Assembly: GCF_000972845.2 (NCBI RefSeq)
Contig: NC_040016.1
Span: 3,368,701-3,432,700 of the forward strand
DNA length: 64,000 nucleotides
DNA from: Larimichthys crocea
Lineage: Eukaryota > Chordata > Actinopteri > Sciaenidae
Reading direction: 5' to 3'
The notes below the pieces were generated by a model. That model saw nothing but the letters and a program-made list of their open reading frames with translations, did not search any database and was not told where the DNA came from. Of this stretch, positions 38,799 to 52,300 are shown piece by piece; positions within the stretch are counted from its first letter, which is position 1, and each line of letters begins with the position of its first letter. A program made the position numbers and the translations under genes.

Positions 38799-39334
38799 GG
38801 TCTCAGTGACAGTTTAGTTTAAGTCTATTGTGTTTGGGAAGCAGACCCGTCCACTCTCCCGTCTGTTGTCCCACATCATTAATCAGACCAGACAGAACAT
38901 AGTCTCTGTGCTAATAATATGCACCCTAGCTCCACAGCTAACCCAGGACAGTGACAATGTCCTACTCAGTCGACACATAGAGGAACTCAAATAACAAACA
39001 CATTTTTTTCTTATTGTCAACAAATCCCATTAAAAGACCAAAAACAACATGGAGTTAGTCTGTCTCTAACTACTTTATGCTTCCCTGCTGTGTGTGTGTA
39101 TGGCACTAAGCCCTATGCCTGATCATAACGAAGATAAATCTTAAAAAACGAAATCTATCGTTTCGCTTTCAAAAAAATCACTCAAACAGGGGTAAACAGT
39201 GTCATAACTAATTACTGTACTTTCTGTCTTGGACTGATATGCAGTTGCTTCAATACAGCAGAGGCTCAGCGCAACTGTTAGATTTCTTATAGATTTCATA
39301 GTTTAGCATTCGAGGAAAGAATCGTGTTTGCTTT

Positions 39335-39565
39335 CCAGTAGAGATGTAGATGAGAGAACTGATACCACTTGATGTCTGTACATTAAGTAAGAAGCTGGAG
39401 CCATAAGCTGGTAAGCTAAGCTTGGCTTAGAAGCTGAATCTCACTAATCAACACATGACATGCATTTGTTTAATCTGTATAAAAACTAAAGGTTGTTGTT
39501 TTATTGATGGTTACATTTGTTGGCCCAGTGGCAGTAACGTCCTTGTCAAAAGGTATTGTGATGTT
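39335..39565 (+). mobile_element. fragment of the same inverted-repeat family
   Basis: ATGAGAGAACTGATACCACT, GTAAGCTAAGCTTGGCTTAG, TCACTAATCAACACATGACA and a degenerate TTTGTTGGCCCAGTGGCAGT centre-type segment match the family's arm order. Confidence 0.6.
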
Positions 39566-41575
39566 GCCAAGCAGTCAGCAACCTAGCTGTTTCCATCTTT
39601 TTCCCGTCTTTGTGGTAACTGGCTGCTGGTTGGAGCTTTTTACAGAGAGAGATAAACAACAATGGAGGTTTCTGGCACAGAGGAATATCTACCTATCAGG
39701 CTTTGATTGCACAGGCAGGACTTGTTACTGGGATCAATTTATTGTAGGTTTTAGACTTATTGGGTTTGTTGACGTTAAGGAAATATCCTATTATAGTAGC
39801 ATGTTTTCACTGTTTTATCACTGCATTTATACACAATGAATGATGAATATATTGCAAATGTATTATAATAAATATATTATACATATACTGCAATCACAAG
39901 AAGTATCAAACCGGTCTAATATTTTATGTTAATCAACGATCATACACTCAGAGTTTGGACAAAAACAGCAGCAGTGAGCCGGCTTCATAACATAACAAAC
40001 ATACACACAAAGGAACAGATATAGACACACACATGCTCCTATCAACCATTCCCCTTGTGCTCGAGATTCATTATTCAGGGACTTGGAGCACAGCTTGTCT
40101 GAGTTAGAGCATCTGCAATTCAAACAGGCCAGAGGTGGTGCTGGGACTCAGTGAGCAGCCCCCATCTAACGTACCTTCAACACACACGTACACACCGAGA
40201 CGTGACCAGCTTACCTAGTGAGAAAGAGAGAGAAAGGTAAAAATAAATAAATAAAAAGCAGTTCAATTAAAATTTCACCAGCTTGACCTCTGTGTTGGTG
40301 TCTGTGTTTGTGTCTGTGTGTGCACCCGACTGAATACATGAATGTCTACACGCAACAATCAACAGAAGTACACAGAGGGAAGAGCCTCGAGCAGATTTTT
40401 TTTCTTCCAGACAACAACAAGGTCAGTGTGCCATGTCATAATAAGGCCTATGTACAAACACACACTGGGTGTCCCACTGCTGTCCATCCTGCCTTGCATT
40501 GTTCTCAGATTGGAACAGGAGATTGGATATTTGGGCTGAACGCCATCTGAGACATAAACTGAGGCACGCGTCCTGTCTCTGGTGTCAAGCTATTAAATAT
40601 TACAAGTTTAAACTCTGCTGAGGCCATTCTTCATATGCCGCCAAGCATGGCAGGCACGTGTGGTGGCGCACACACACACACACACAGGAGCACGGACTTG
40701 CTTGGGCTACACCTGCCTCGGGTCATCCCTTAGTTAAACAAAGAGTCTCCGACATTTAGCACCTGCTGTCACACCCACCAGCTCATACCTGTCATCTCCC
40801 ACATGTCTTCCACAAAGACACACACTCCATATCCCACCTGTGTGTGGACGCCAATATCAATTTAGAAATCAGAAGCAGGAGGACAGTGAAGAAACCCATT
40901 ATGTCAACAATAATCTATCCAATCCCATAGTGATTACATTTACTCTCACATGTCAATCGGAGACAAGAGGCTCAACCTGACTGGCTCCAGATCAGATCAT
41001 GAAATGAATGAGGCGTCATTACGCGTGGCGGTGACAGACGCGGATCAAACGCCGGCTTATAAAGGGCTACAAAGAGGCAAGCGGCTTTAAAACACATTAG
41101 AAGATAAACAAACAAACAAAGCCAAGAGTCTCATAAGCCAACCAGATGGGAGTTAAAATGTGCCATAAAAAATATACAGGCAATGTTAGCTCCATGTTTC
41201 CACATGACAGGAGAAAGGACTTTCCATACACTGTGGGTTTTCTAATCTGTCTTCCTCCTGTTTCATCACCAGAGCTGCCGGGCAAACAATTTACATTTCA
41301 CTCGAATCTGCTCGCACGCCGTTCATTATATATCAATTAGATTCGGCACGTCAAAGACATTATAAAAGGACTGTAATGAGGAAGACGAAGTTCGGTTTAA
41401 ACAGATAAATAAATAAATACATACATAAATAAAAAGGAAGACGGGGAATGGTCTCTCGTCAGAATCAAACGAGAAACAAATTACACCCCAAGACCACTTA
41501 TAAATATTGGAGACTTTGATCTCAACAGCAAATGAGTGATTCAGTCTGTGGGGGAAATGATGAGCGAGCGAGCGA
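39566..41575. other. no gene seen
   Basis: Plus-strand open frame to 39839 is the continuation of the MITE-like relic. A very AT-rich patch lies at 39840-39890 and a CA run at 40668-40686. Confidence 0.55.
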
Positions 41576-41609
41576 GCGCGCATGTGCACGTGTGCGTGCA
41601 CACATGTGC

Positions 41610-41659
<50 letters not shown>

Positions 41660-41706
41660 ATGTGCATGTGTGCGTGCACACACGTGCGTGCGTGTGTGTG
41701 TGTGTG
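41576..41706. repeat. 131-bp alternating purine-pyrimidine tract, GC/GT-rich
   Basis: Every base from 41576 to 41706 alternates purine and pyrimidine: GCGCGC, GCACGTGTGCGTGCACAC, an uninterrupted GC run, a long GT run, then GCATGTGCATGTGTGCGTG. It is preceded by (GAGC)n. GC and GT alternation is the classical Z-DNA-forming sequence. Confidence 0.97.
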
Positions 41707-44700
41707 ATGTGGACTGTGTAGGCCCCAGGCAACATTATTTTACAGGGGGGGTTGGTTGAATTGAGGCAAAGCTAAGCTCACTGTTAAAGAATGCAGAGAC
41801 ACTCAGATCACAATCCTCCTTGACTAAGTGAGTCCAGTCAGCTTTACTGGCCTAAAATGCTGACTCTGTGTGAGCAAATGTGGACTGATGATACCACCGC
41901 TAGTAGACAGAACGGTATAAGAGGCTCCTAAGGCACAAATATCTAGCTGGGCTCCTACTGACGTCCTGCTGTCACCGCCAAGATCCCATCAAGTGCCGGG
42001 AATACAGCGGACAATACATGGAAACAAGAGCTGGAGTACTACCTGATTTTATGGGCATCATTTTGTTTTTGGCAATTCGATTAAGTCCAATTTTATTTTT
42101 ATAATATATAGACATATGCACCATGTGAGCACAATATAAAACTAAAATTCTAGATATGAACAAACTGTGTAGCTTCTTTAAATTAGCTGTATCGATTGCA
42201 CCAGTGTTAATATTGAATTGTATGTATATGTAAACATGCTGTCGGCTTTGCAGCTATTTTGCTAGCTAACATTTTTGTAGTCCTTTACACAAGTTGGGAG
42301 ATATCTGAATCTGAATCATTTTTCAGCTGCATATAATTCTGGTCAAAGGTGATTTGGTGACTTCATCTATGTTGAATGATAGTAGCAAGATAGCATTTCC
42401 TCAGTCACAGCGGCCGCACAACTACAACATTTAAATAAAACATTTTTAAACCTGGCACACTACTTGTCCAGAAAATAAGTCAATTAAGGGAAATACAGAA
42501 AATTATAAAATGACACAGTTTTATGGGACACTACCTCACACTGGATGCAGTGGTAGTGGCTGATGGGAGACTAGAAATTACTGCACAATGGACATATGCA
42601 GTTGCCCACTTAAAACACAAAAACACAAGAAATGAACCGACCACATGGGAAATTAATCTCTAAAATGAATGCGTGACACAAATTTAGTAAAATATCAATT
42701 CTCTGATATAATAAAATGTTTAATTTACTGTAACACAATACGGGTTGGAGCCACAGTTCTGCTGTACCTGCAGGCCAGGACATACGACTACTTATTTATC
42801 TTGTCTGAGGCTTGTGCAAGCTATCGGGAGCCATCACGCCTGTCTGTCTGCCCTCTGGTTAGTCCGAGATCAGCCCTGTGGTGTGGGAAAACCCCAGGAC
42901 AGAGGATTAGACGGGAGAGATGGGGATTTGCTGGTTAAAAGCTGACCTCTGACATTCAAACAACAGCCTTTGATTCAATAGCTGTGCTCATTCTGCTTTT
43001 TCCGTTTCTGGACTTTGCAATCATGCTGTCACTTAACTAAGTCACATTCACTGTCATGGCTGAACAGGATAACACAGGCTTATGTGTGCGTCTGTTATAT
43101 GACATAAGACCAATGGGACAGTTGGTGTGGTAGCTTGGAATGCTGCCGAGAGCACAGAAAGTGTGATGAAATCATCCCCAGAGACTAATGTGTGATACAG
43201 AAACTGTTCATGTGAGTCATCCACTGATAAACTGGACCACGTCGAAAGTGAGACTGTTGGCTCTCATTTTTAGTACATTTCCAGAAGCACTTTTTTTTTT
43301 TCCAGCTCTAACATACCAGGCCATACATGTTTTCAGTGTTGAATATCATAACTATACTCAAAGCTGATTTGAGCTCTTTCAACATTAAATTCAAGAATTG
43401 TTACAGTCTGCTAGTCAAAACTACAAGAGTATCGGATTGAGAAATAAATCACAGAGGGCTTTACAATGAAAGGCTACCTGGCTGGTCAGTAACTCTGCTC
43501 TCTGGTTTCACAAGATTTTCAAATTTTACAAATGAAAGGCATACCTCTACAACTCAAGCACTCAGGGACATCTCTTTACATATATCGAAGTATTGCACTC
43601 CACAAAAGTCTGGTTTTGATTATTTTTATGTGAGTGTCTGTTTTATGTTTCACAGAGTGAAGTCAATCAAACATGCTGGCAAAAATTCAAACTATCTGCT
43701 TGACAAAGCGGACTCTACTACTGATTAAAGCATCGATCTGACACAAAAGACACAAAATAAATCAACCTGTAATGGAAACAAATGAGCACTCTGTTTGAAA
43801 TTGATCACTTTAAATAATCAAGATAGCTGGTTATGTGTGGGCTTCAAGTTCACTTTATTTGGGATGAAGCAACTGAATGCTGATCTGTACTTTTCATCAG
43901 AAAACAAAGCTGTGCGGTGTTTCCCACAGAACTGTATCCTTAGCGGGGGGTCAAAAAGCTTTTTAAACAACTTTCAAATCATTGAACACTTGAACAATTG
44001 CATTGAAACATGGCCAAAAAAAACCTCAAAAACAAGTTTAATTCTCTTTGGGTATCAACTTTGCCTATTCAGCCCATGTATCACTGACCACAGGGAGAGT
44101 GTGACAAGTCTGACGTCAAATGAGCAACACCAACCTCTTTGTTTCTTAGTTCTTCCTCTCGTATGTGTGTTCACTCTGTCTTTCCTTATTTGTTCAGTCC
44201 CTATTGTCATACTGATAATGCGGTACTTGTCTGGCCTGTTGTCAAGGCAGCAAAAAACTTAGAGCACACTCATCACCTTGGCAACCGTCAACCTGCACAA
44301 ATAAACTTAGCCAGATGAGTGATAAAGAAAGATAGAAAACAGAGAGAGACAGAAAGCGAATATGAGTACAACATTAAAATATGCAGAGCTCTGAGTAGTT
44401 TAAGCTGCAGCAACAGACTCGGTTTTGTGAAATATGGGTGATGATGGCTTCAGTCTGATTGTTGAGGTAACTTTGTCAGTTGCCTGCATTACTGGCTCAC
44501 ATTTCCATCCATCTTAATCCAAATGACTCAATGTCTGTGCCCACGCTGTCTCTTTGCAAAAGGCCTTAAAAGTACATGTCAACTTCACATCCTCCTGTCT
44601 GGACTGGCTACAGCATGCACTGTGAAAATGTGTGTGTTTATCCATCTGTCTCTTCAATCTGAACGGTAGCTCTACAGCAGTACAGAAATACCATCTAAAA

Positions 44701-44879
44701 ATATTAACTTTGGAAATGCAGAGACTAGATCTGGATCGATAGATTAGGCCAATAAGAAAAGAGAAATTGCTGCACAGAAATACCAATGTAAAAATGACCT
44801 GCTCAGAACACATCCAGGTTCAAATTCTTTTAAATTAAGGAATCCTTATCAAGTTTATGTATATGTACAGTATATGTCA
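41707..44879. other. no gene seen
   Basis: Unique DNA. A 155-codon plus frame at 43795-44262 opens at TTG, ends in a hydrophobic stretch and resembles nothing known. It is probably chance in AT-rich sequence. Confidence 0.55.
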
Positions 44880-45130
44880 ACAAGTCTACAGCCATGCTAG
44901 CAGCTCTCTAACATGCTGACATTTAGCTGGTATAATGTTCACCATTCAAGTTTAGCACAGTACAGCTAAGACTGATGGGGATGTGGTCACTACGTTACTA
45001 AGTTTCAAGGGTTCATCCCCTGGGGAGTGTGAATGTCTGCTCAATGTTTTGTGTCAGTCCAACTAATAGTTTTGTAGATGGTTTTGAGGAATAGCGAAAT
45101 ATTTTAACCAAAATATTGCCACAGCCTACA
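44880..45130 (-). mobile_element. GCTAAC-rich dispersed repeat fragment, minus orientation
   Basis: CAAGTCTACAGCCATGCTAG, CTAACATGCTGACATTTAGC and a diverged CCAACTAATAGTTTTGTAGA terminal segment follow the family order in reverse. Confidence 0.6.
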
Positions 45131-45563
45131 AAGTGTGACTAAAAATTGATTTGGGGCACAAAATCCAGCATCTATAGCCATGACAAAACCAAAAAAAGAG
45201 CAGGACTGTATGTCTTTTCATCCATCTAAAATGTTTCTGAATGGTTTCAGATGAACATGTCAGCATCACCCAACAAAACCACAATCATTACAACACTCTG
45301 CCTGTTCTCTCCAGTTTGTGTGTATGCTGACCCGATGGCTCAGTGAAACAGTGTGTAACTTCTCTCAGGCCTCTATCAGAGGAAGCTGGCCATGCTTCAG
45401 AGCCTTTTTTTTCATCTCTTGCTTCCTGCCCCCCTCCATTCCCACTGCACCCAGATCACTTGATAGATACCTGTACAGCTTGGCACTGAGAGACAGCCTA
45501 CTCTCTCATCCATGAAGTACAGCCTTCACTTAAGAGCCTCTTTGCTATTAATACTCTCTCACA

Positions 45564-45605
<42 letters not shown>

Positions 45606-46994
45606 GACACATAGGCTGAAGAAAAAACAGCAAATACACACCAGAGGAAAAGTGTCAGTGAAGCAACTGAACAGAAGCAGGAACAGCATCATGGCTCATC
45701 CAGCCTATTAGATTCAGCTTTGACTCATGCAGAACTGTGAGCAGAACTAAGATGACGCTTCGCCCACTCCTCAGATGACGACAAATCACACAGAGACAGA
45801 CGGGGGGGAGGAAGAGAGAGAAAGAAATGGACATGGACACAGGGATGAGAGGAATATACAAAGCTCAAAGCTGCTGTGACGACTAAAGAGATTAAGAATG
45901 ACAAGCATGCCCAATTTAGCACAAACTCCTAAATTTCTTATTGACATTTGGTCTTTTGAAAATCAAAATGCGTCAAAATGTTCCATCAGTGCTGCACGTA
46001 GGCGTCATGTTTTCTCCTCAGTATTGTTTGATAGAGTCACTGCCTGGACCCTTTCTTCCATATTAGACAGCAACAGTCAATTCTCTCTGGTCAATATGCT
46101 ACTTAAGCTAACCAATAATCAGTGGGCTGGCTGAATCAATAAACCAATCAAATAATTTAACACTGCAGAGTCATCAACATCCTCTTTTGCAGTTTGGACA
46201 AATGAGGCTTTGGGCTCCACTGGGATTTTGGGTCTGTAATGAAAATGGGACAAGTCATTAAAGTAATGGGAATCAAAGAGAAACTGTCAGCATCTCCATA
46301 GCTAACGAGGTTGACTTTATAAACAAAGTAATGATCTCTGTCCAGTGTGGTAAGTAGCTCTGAGTATTTCTTATTATTCATACTTTCATTCCTGATCATT
46401 TTGATACTTCAGCTTGTGCATCAGCCCACGATATAAAGAGGACGACTAGTATAACACACTTTGCTGTTGTACAATGCTGACCTCTATTGGCTGCTGCAAT
46501 TTTAAACCTAAATAAATCAGGCCCCTCTTTTTCCAAAATCACTACCGCTCAGGAAGTGTTCTTAACACACAAAATCCATCGAAGACTGTTTGTTCAAACC
46601 ATGCTGTTGGTACGGCTCAGATCAAGGGTTTTCTCTTCCACATGGCCCCCGGATGGGAACAGGTGGCTGGACAGAGAGAGCGAGGGGGGATAAAACATGA
46701 GGAGGAGACAATCAAAGAGGTCTTTGAAGTGGTGCACTTCTTAAACCTCACTGCACTGGGCTGGCAGTCTTTAAACTGGATAAATGAGGAGATGCATGGA
46801 TGGATGAATGCAGGGAGGAAGAGAGAGGGAGCCGCAGGGATGGAGGGTTAGTGATCTGAGGTGGACGGGGTGATACAGAGTGTATGTCGGAATCAAAATA
46901 TAGGAAACAATAGATAAACATTTACTTTGTCCATCAGTCACTTTTTTACTTCTTCATCAATCCTATCTCTCTCAGTTAGTCTGCAGTTTTGCGT
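45131..46994. other. no gene seen
   Basis: Contains the CA tract at 45.6 kb. Frames around 46487-46851 are purine-rich and unremarkable. Confidence 0.6.
45565..45599. repeat. (CA)n microsatellite
   Basis: Uninterrupted CA for about 35 bases. Confidence 0.97.
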
Positions 46995-47400
46995 CAGACT
47001 GAAATATCTTGACTACTGGAAGTTGTGGATGGACAGCCATGACACTTTAAACAGATCTTCATGGTTCCCAGAGGATGAATCATAAGAATTTTAGTTGTGA
47101 TTTTCTCCCTTAGCCTTGCCATGAGGTTTGATTGATATCTTGCTATGGAATTAATAAAAATATTCCCCCAAAACTTCCCTCTTTTGTTCCTTTTTCTCAA
47201 GCTCCAGCAATATCTTATTATTATTACTTCCTATTAATATCTAATTATTGTACTGACACAAAATTTTCACTCTTTCCCAGATAATCAGGTTTTGATTTTT
47301 TTATATATATAGTTTAGTGATAGCTTGACTTTTGGACATCTTGCTGGGACATTTGGTACAGATACAGATTAAATTCATCCTCAGTGCGGGGAAATGGGGA
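46995..47400 (+). mobile_element. GCTAAC-type dispersed repeat fragment, plus orientation
   Basis: GAAATATCTTGACTACTGGA, GGATGGACAGCCATGACACT and TTCCCAGAGGATGAATCATA correspond to the head unit of the family. A second partial head with CATTTGGTACAGATACAGAT follows at 47345-47390, which suggests a doubled unit as at 14.4-15.0 kb. Confidence 0.5.
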
Positions 47401-49059
47401 AATTAGCTTTAGAGACCAAAACTATTTTTTGTACCAGGATGTAAAAATGTTTATTTCTGCTCTGAAGTTGAGCATTTTAACATGGTGGCTTATGGAAATT
47501 GACTTGTTTTTTTAGCCAGCCTCAAGTGGACATTCATGGAACTGCAGTTTTTTGCACTGGTGTGTTGGGTTCACTTCACAGCTACAGAGGATGCTGCTTG
47601 AATCCACCAAGTGTTTCCAAGCAACCTGGAGGTTAGAAGTTAGAAGTGCGTAACTATTAAGACTGCGGAGAGCTTGTGCACCTTGTGGGAGACCACAAAG
47701 ATTACCCAACAAGATGTTTTGGATCAGTGATAATATCTTTTCACACCATTCTTAGTCAGTGTGTGTGTGTGTGCGGGTGACAGAGATAGAAAAAGAGGTG
47801 ATAGAGTCATTTTGTGTTACCATTGCTACATGAACACCTGAACTATGCAATTAATGGAAGATGTGCTTTTGTTCAAAACTCAAAGGGCAAAAATCATTTG
47901 CAGCTTTAGAGAGCAATGATCTCACCTAGCAAAAAGTCAAAAGCTGAACACTCCACCAGCCAAAGTGCATGAAGTGACTAACAAGAAAAACAGTCAGGAT
48001 GACATGAATTAACTCTCTACCGGGGTGGGCGTGTTGGAATTGTAGGCCTGAGCACAGTAAATGCTAACTTGTTCCGCATATGACAGCACTGAGCCAGCCT
48101 CCCTTTATTTCCAGTGACAGTTCAAAGGCAGCTTAACACGCTAACCCTTCATTAAGGCATAGATCAGCACCAGTGGAAAAATCGGAGTGAATTAACATCG
48201 CTATAGTGCACAGGTCAGAGAGAATTACACATGTTTGCTGATATGAGAAGGGTGAGAACTAGCTACAAGCTACACAAAGCCACAATTTACAGCACCAACA
48301 TCATAGTTGTATAAAAATAGTGTTTAAAGTCAGAGTTTTTGCACCTAATTTCAGACACATCCTTTCTTGTGTACTCATGTTCTTTTTCCAGCTCTGATAG
48401 TGAGCACAACTTTTCATTATTTCTCCAAGGACAGCGCTGCTTGTACCACAGCTTTCCTCTAGAACAACTCACACTGACATCACTAATACCACACATCTAT
48501 ACAATGTACAGACACTGTAAGTTAATCATGAAGGGAAACAAAAAAAAAAAACATAAAATGATGATAGTGATCTGCATTTATACTATACTGGTTTTAAATA
48601 TGTGAGACAGACTGTAAAGCAGTAAAGGAGAGAGATTAAATAACACTTGCTGTTTATCGCCATGCATTAGCACATATATAAGAGCACATTATGCTTAAAA
48701 CACATGTTCACACACACAACACAACAAAACACACACACACACACACACAAACACTCACATACCATCTTCTGTGAGGGACTAAAGAGACTTTTCTGATGCT
48801 TATCAGTCTTAATCCAAATGCATGAGCACCTGTTAGAGATGACCTTGATAATAGAATTAGAGAAAATACTGGAGCTGTGGATCAAAGTGGAGCTACTGGC
48901 TTTATTGCAGAAACTGCCAGGAAACATTACACATACTTACACAGCTGTCCTGTACAATGAAGCTCTATTAAGAATGGTTGGGATGTTAGTTCTGACTAGA
49001 TTACACACTCATCCAAGTAGCACTGAGTGGTGTGATTTCTGATTATGAATTTGAAATGC
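47401..49059. other. no gene seen
   Basis: Unique AT-rich DNA. The last 250 bases may be a more decayed extension of the LINE fragment that follows. Confidence 0.5.
48728..48748. repeat. (CA)n microsatellite
   Basis: About ten CA units. Confidence 0.95.
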
Positions 49060-49340
49060 GGATGCCATTTTTGACAATCATCTTAGATTTGATGTGAACA
49101 CTGAGGCTATTGTGAAACGAGAGCAACAGAGAATTCACCTTCTTCGAAAACTAAACTTCTCCGACCATCCTCTGTCATTTTTAATCAATCTTTTATTGAA
49201 AGTCTCCTGACCTTTTCCTTTATTTGTTGGTTTCACAGCCTCACGTTAAAAGACAGAAACAGACTAAACAGTATTGTTAGAATCTGATCACTGGAGTGAA
49301 GCAAAAGGATCTCAATTCATTTTGTAAGCAACAAATCCAC
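49060..49340 (+). mobile_element. LINE ORF C-terminal fragment
   Basis: On the plus strand the frames give NTEAIVKREQQRIHLLRKL, then after a shift SFIESLLTFSFICWFHSLT and KDRNRLNSIV. This resembles the post-RT region of fish LINE ORFs (the xAxKKxQQRLxFLRKL … FYxSxIESxLTFxxxxWFG pattern). Only this piece survives, and frameshifts and stops make it non-functional. Whether it is the same family as the 25.7 kb fragment cannot be settled by eye. Confidence 0.65.
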
Positions 49341-52300
49341 TGTAAAACATCAAATATTTTACCTTCTCCTAGACCATTTTTCTCTGCAATCCAACTGCTG
49401 CTCTCTAGTCATGTTCTTAAACCATTGTCACTGTTGGTGTATGTTTTTTTAATCTGTTTTTTAACTGGTCTTATCTGGCTTTTAAAAACTTTTGTAGTTT
49501 ATTTATCAACTATTTATTGACTCTTCCACATAAAGAATTCAAAGAGAGGGTGGGCCGACATAGCCATTTATTTCTATATATATTTCTTTTTTCATCATAT
49601 ACACTTTAGTGTTGTTTAGGGGTTACCATCAAAGACTCTTCCACCACACCAAAAATCAAATGAAATCCTTTCTGATAGTTTTCTCTTGTACCTGGGAACA
49701 AAAGTGTGACCTTGTTGCAAACAAAGTGGCTATCAGAGTTCAGTGTGTCTAAGTTGGACATGTTTGCCTCCTGCTGGTCAGTTTAGTGTGCTTCAACACA
49801 TTACAGTAAAACAGTCAGTGCCAATTCCTTGAAACATCATTTTATTTTAATGAGACATACGAAGTACAAGAAGAAAAAGACAAACATGATAAGATGTCAC
49901 ACAAAATATTTAAATGGTGATACAAGAGGCAAATACAGCTAAAAGCAGAACTGCCACAATCTAAGTGACATGAATAATTGTAATGGCAAGCTGACACACT
50001 GACCTCTGAATAGCTCAGCTTGAATAGAACTAAAAAAAGAGTAGTCACAGTCGTGTGGGTGCAGTCAACATGTATGTCTGAGGCACTGAGGTGAGAAATC
50101 GCCCCTCACTCTGGCATCTCTTTTACCTCATGTGGTGCCATTTTATCAGGGACAACACAAGGACCACTGTTTCTTCCACAGACAAATCTAAAGAAAATGC
50201 TCACTGCACAGCAGCACAGAACTCTAGTTTCTCTTAAATGACAAATCAAAATATATGTGGTTTCAGTCAATAAACTCACATCATGCTGCTGTCTGGAGTG
50301 CACAGGCTGTCAAACATATCATTCAATACTAATAATACAGCAGCTACAGAAAGTTACAAAAGTAATTACAAGCATAGAGCCCAGGAGCAACCCAACACCT
50401 CGCAAGATCTCCGGTTACACGTCCGAAACCCACCTGGTGGATGAGATGACGCATCCATCTTTCTTTATAACATGAAGTTGACAATCCAATGCATCACATA
50501 TGCTCACCTAAACTCATGTACATCGGTCTTTGTCTTGGGGTCCAGAGGTGTCATATGTGCATAATTATAAACTGTACTTAAACCAGAAGAGAGGGATCAT
50601 TTCCTCCTACAGCCAGACGATTATACAGAACACAATGTGGCTCTGTCGCAACAAATCAAACAGAAGAGGTGTGAAACATTCTGCAAGGAAAAGTAATAAA
50701 ATGGGTTGTTATTGAAGTAATAAATTCAGAAATATCTAATAAAGGAATATCAAGGCATCACCATGTACTTTTTCCCAGGGCAGTGACACACTACGTGTAT
50801 CAAAATAACAAATCAAATATGTCAGAATTGTGTGCTTGCTTTACAACTAATGTTTCTTTACCTGTTCTCATTATCCAATCTTACCCATGGGGAGAGAGGA
50901 AATAAGGAATACTACCGGAATTTAGCCGTGAATGCTTTCTCTAGCTGTGATCTCTGTGTGTGTTTTTGTCACATCGGCGTGGCTCTTGAATTTTGATGTT
51001 GGGATTTCATTGGAATTCAGCAGCTGACCGTCAAGCCCCTCAGGATCACAGCCGGCTTCGTGAGTAGACCATCTTTGTTTCCGTGCCTGACATGCATAAT
51101 GTTCACAGAGACCAGTGCCAATACAGACAAATCAAGTGTTGTGTATTTATCTCAGTGTAATAGGGAGTTGAGTCAGATGGGAAGAGGGAAAATTAGAAAT
51201 TAGAAAAATTAGAAATTAGAAAAAAAAACAAGGTGTAACAGGAAAAGGGAGGAAGGGGAAAAAAAGCAGGAGAGACAGCCAAACACTGTTGGAGAACCTA
51301 AAGGTCAAATCTATGATTTATATCAGGGCTTCACAGCTCTCCGGGTTTGCATTATCTGTGAACATCAGTCATCCATCACATGACCCCACAGACCTGTCAA
51401 AATATAACCCCTTCAAAATAAATTTCCTCTAAATGACAAAGACAAAACGCAACGTTTAGACAATAAAAAGCCCAGCAAGTCAAGTCATTTGGCTCCTGAA
51501 CCATTCCAGTGCTATCACAGATGCTTCTGCTTCGAAACAAGCCAAGGGAGGGAGAGAGGACAGCAGGGCAGCAGTGTTTTTCAACCCTGGAAACTATCGA
51601 GCAAAGAGGCTTACAATCTCCATGAAAATACACAGACATGGCTTCAGTGATAAATCTGCTAAGGTTCTATTGTGTGGCATCGACCACCAATGGCTTCTTC
51701 TTTTCTCTCTCCCCCCTCACCTCATACTCTAGTCTTCTTCTTCTCCACTGAAATAGCCAGAGCCTATTCATATGCCTGGGTGCCCTGACAGTTTTATTTG
51801 CCAGGTCGTCTTGTTAACACAGTGAATAGCTGGGCCGGCCTGTGTTATGCAGATCAGACTGGGTTACCGAGGGGACAGACGTCAGCAAGCCATTCAGGGC
51901 CAGGTTAAAACTCAACCCCAATCCCTCTTGTTCTACTGCAACCATCCTCTTTTCTCCTCCTCTTCTACCCCCTCGCTGCTGGACTTAGCCAGCTAAAGTT
52001 TCAACGAAGGCCCTGTCGCATACAAGGGCAGGCTTTGTCCATCGCCAGTCAGCTCTGGCAACCTGAACTAAACCCATTGCTTTAAATGAGGTTTAATGCT
52101 GTGCTCTTGGCTAGAGTAAATGTAGGAATAGCAAATAGCAAGATCTCATGGCATAAATTCTCCTTTGTAGTCTGAGTCATGTCTGGACCGACCTTACCGC
52201 ACCAACAGGTCAAGTGTAACCTTTTAAACGCACATTAGACACAGCTTTAAAACGCATCTGCATCATGCAGAAGAGAGTCATGTGATCACACCGATCAGGT

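Larger units (their letters stand above)
36323..39334. other. no gene seen
   Basis: Unique DNA with CA and GT microsatellites. No recognisable exon. Confidence 0.6.

Noticed and set aside
43795..44262. 155-codon frame with hydrophobic C-terminus
   Set aside because: Opens at TTG, lies in AT-rich DNA, lacks splice signals and resembles no known protein.
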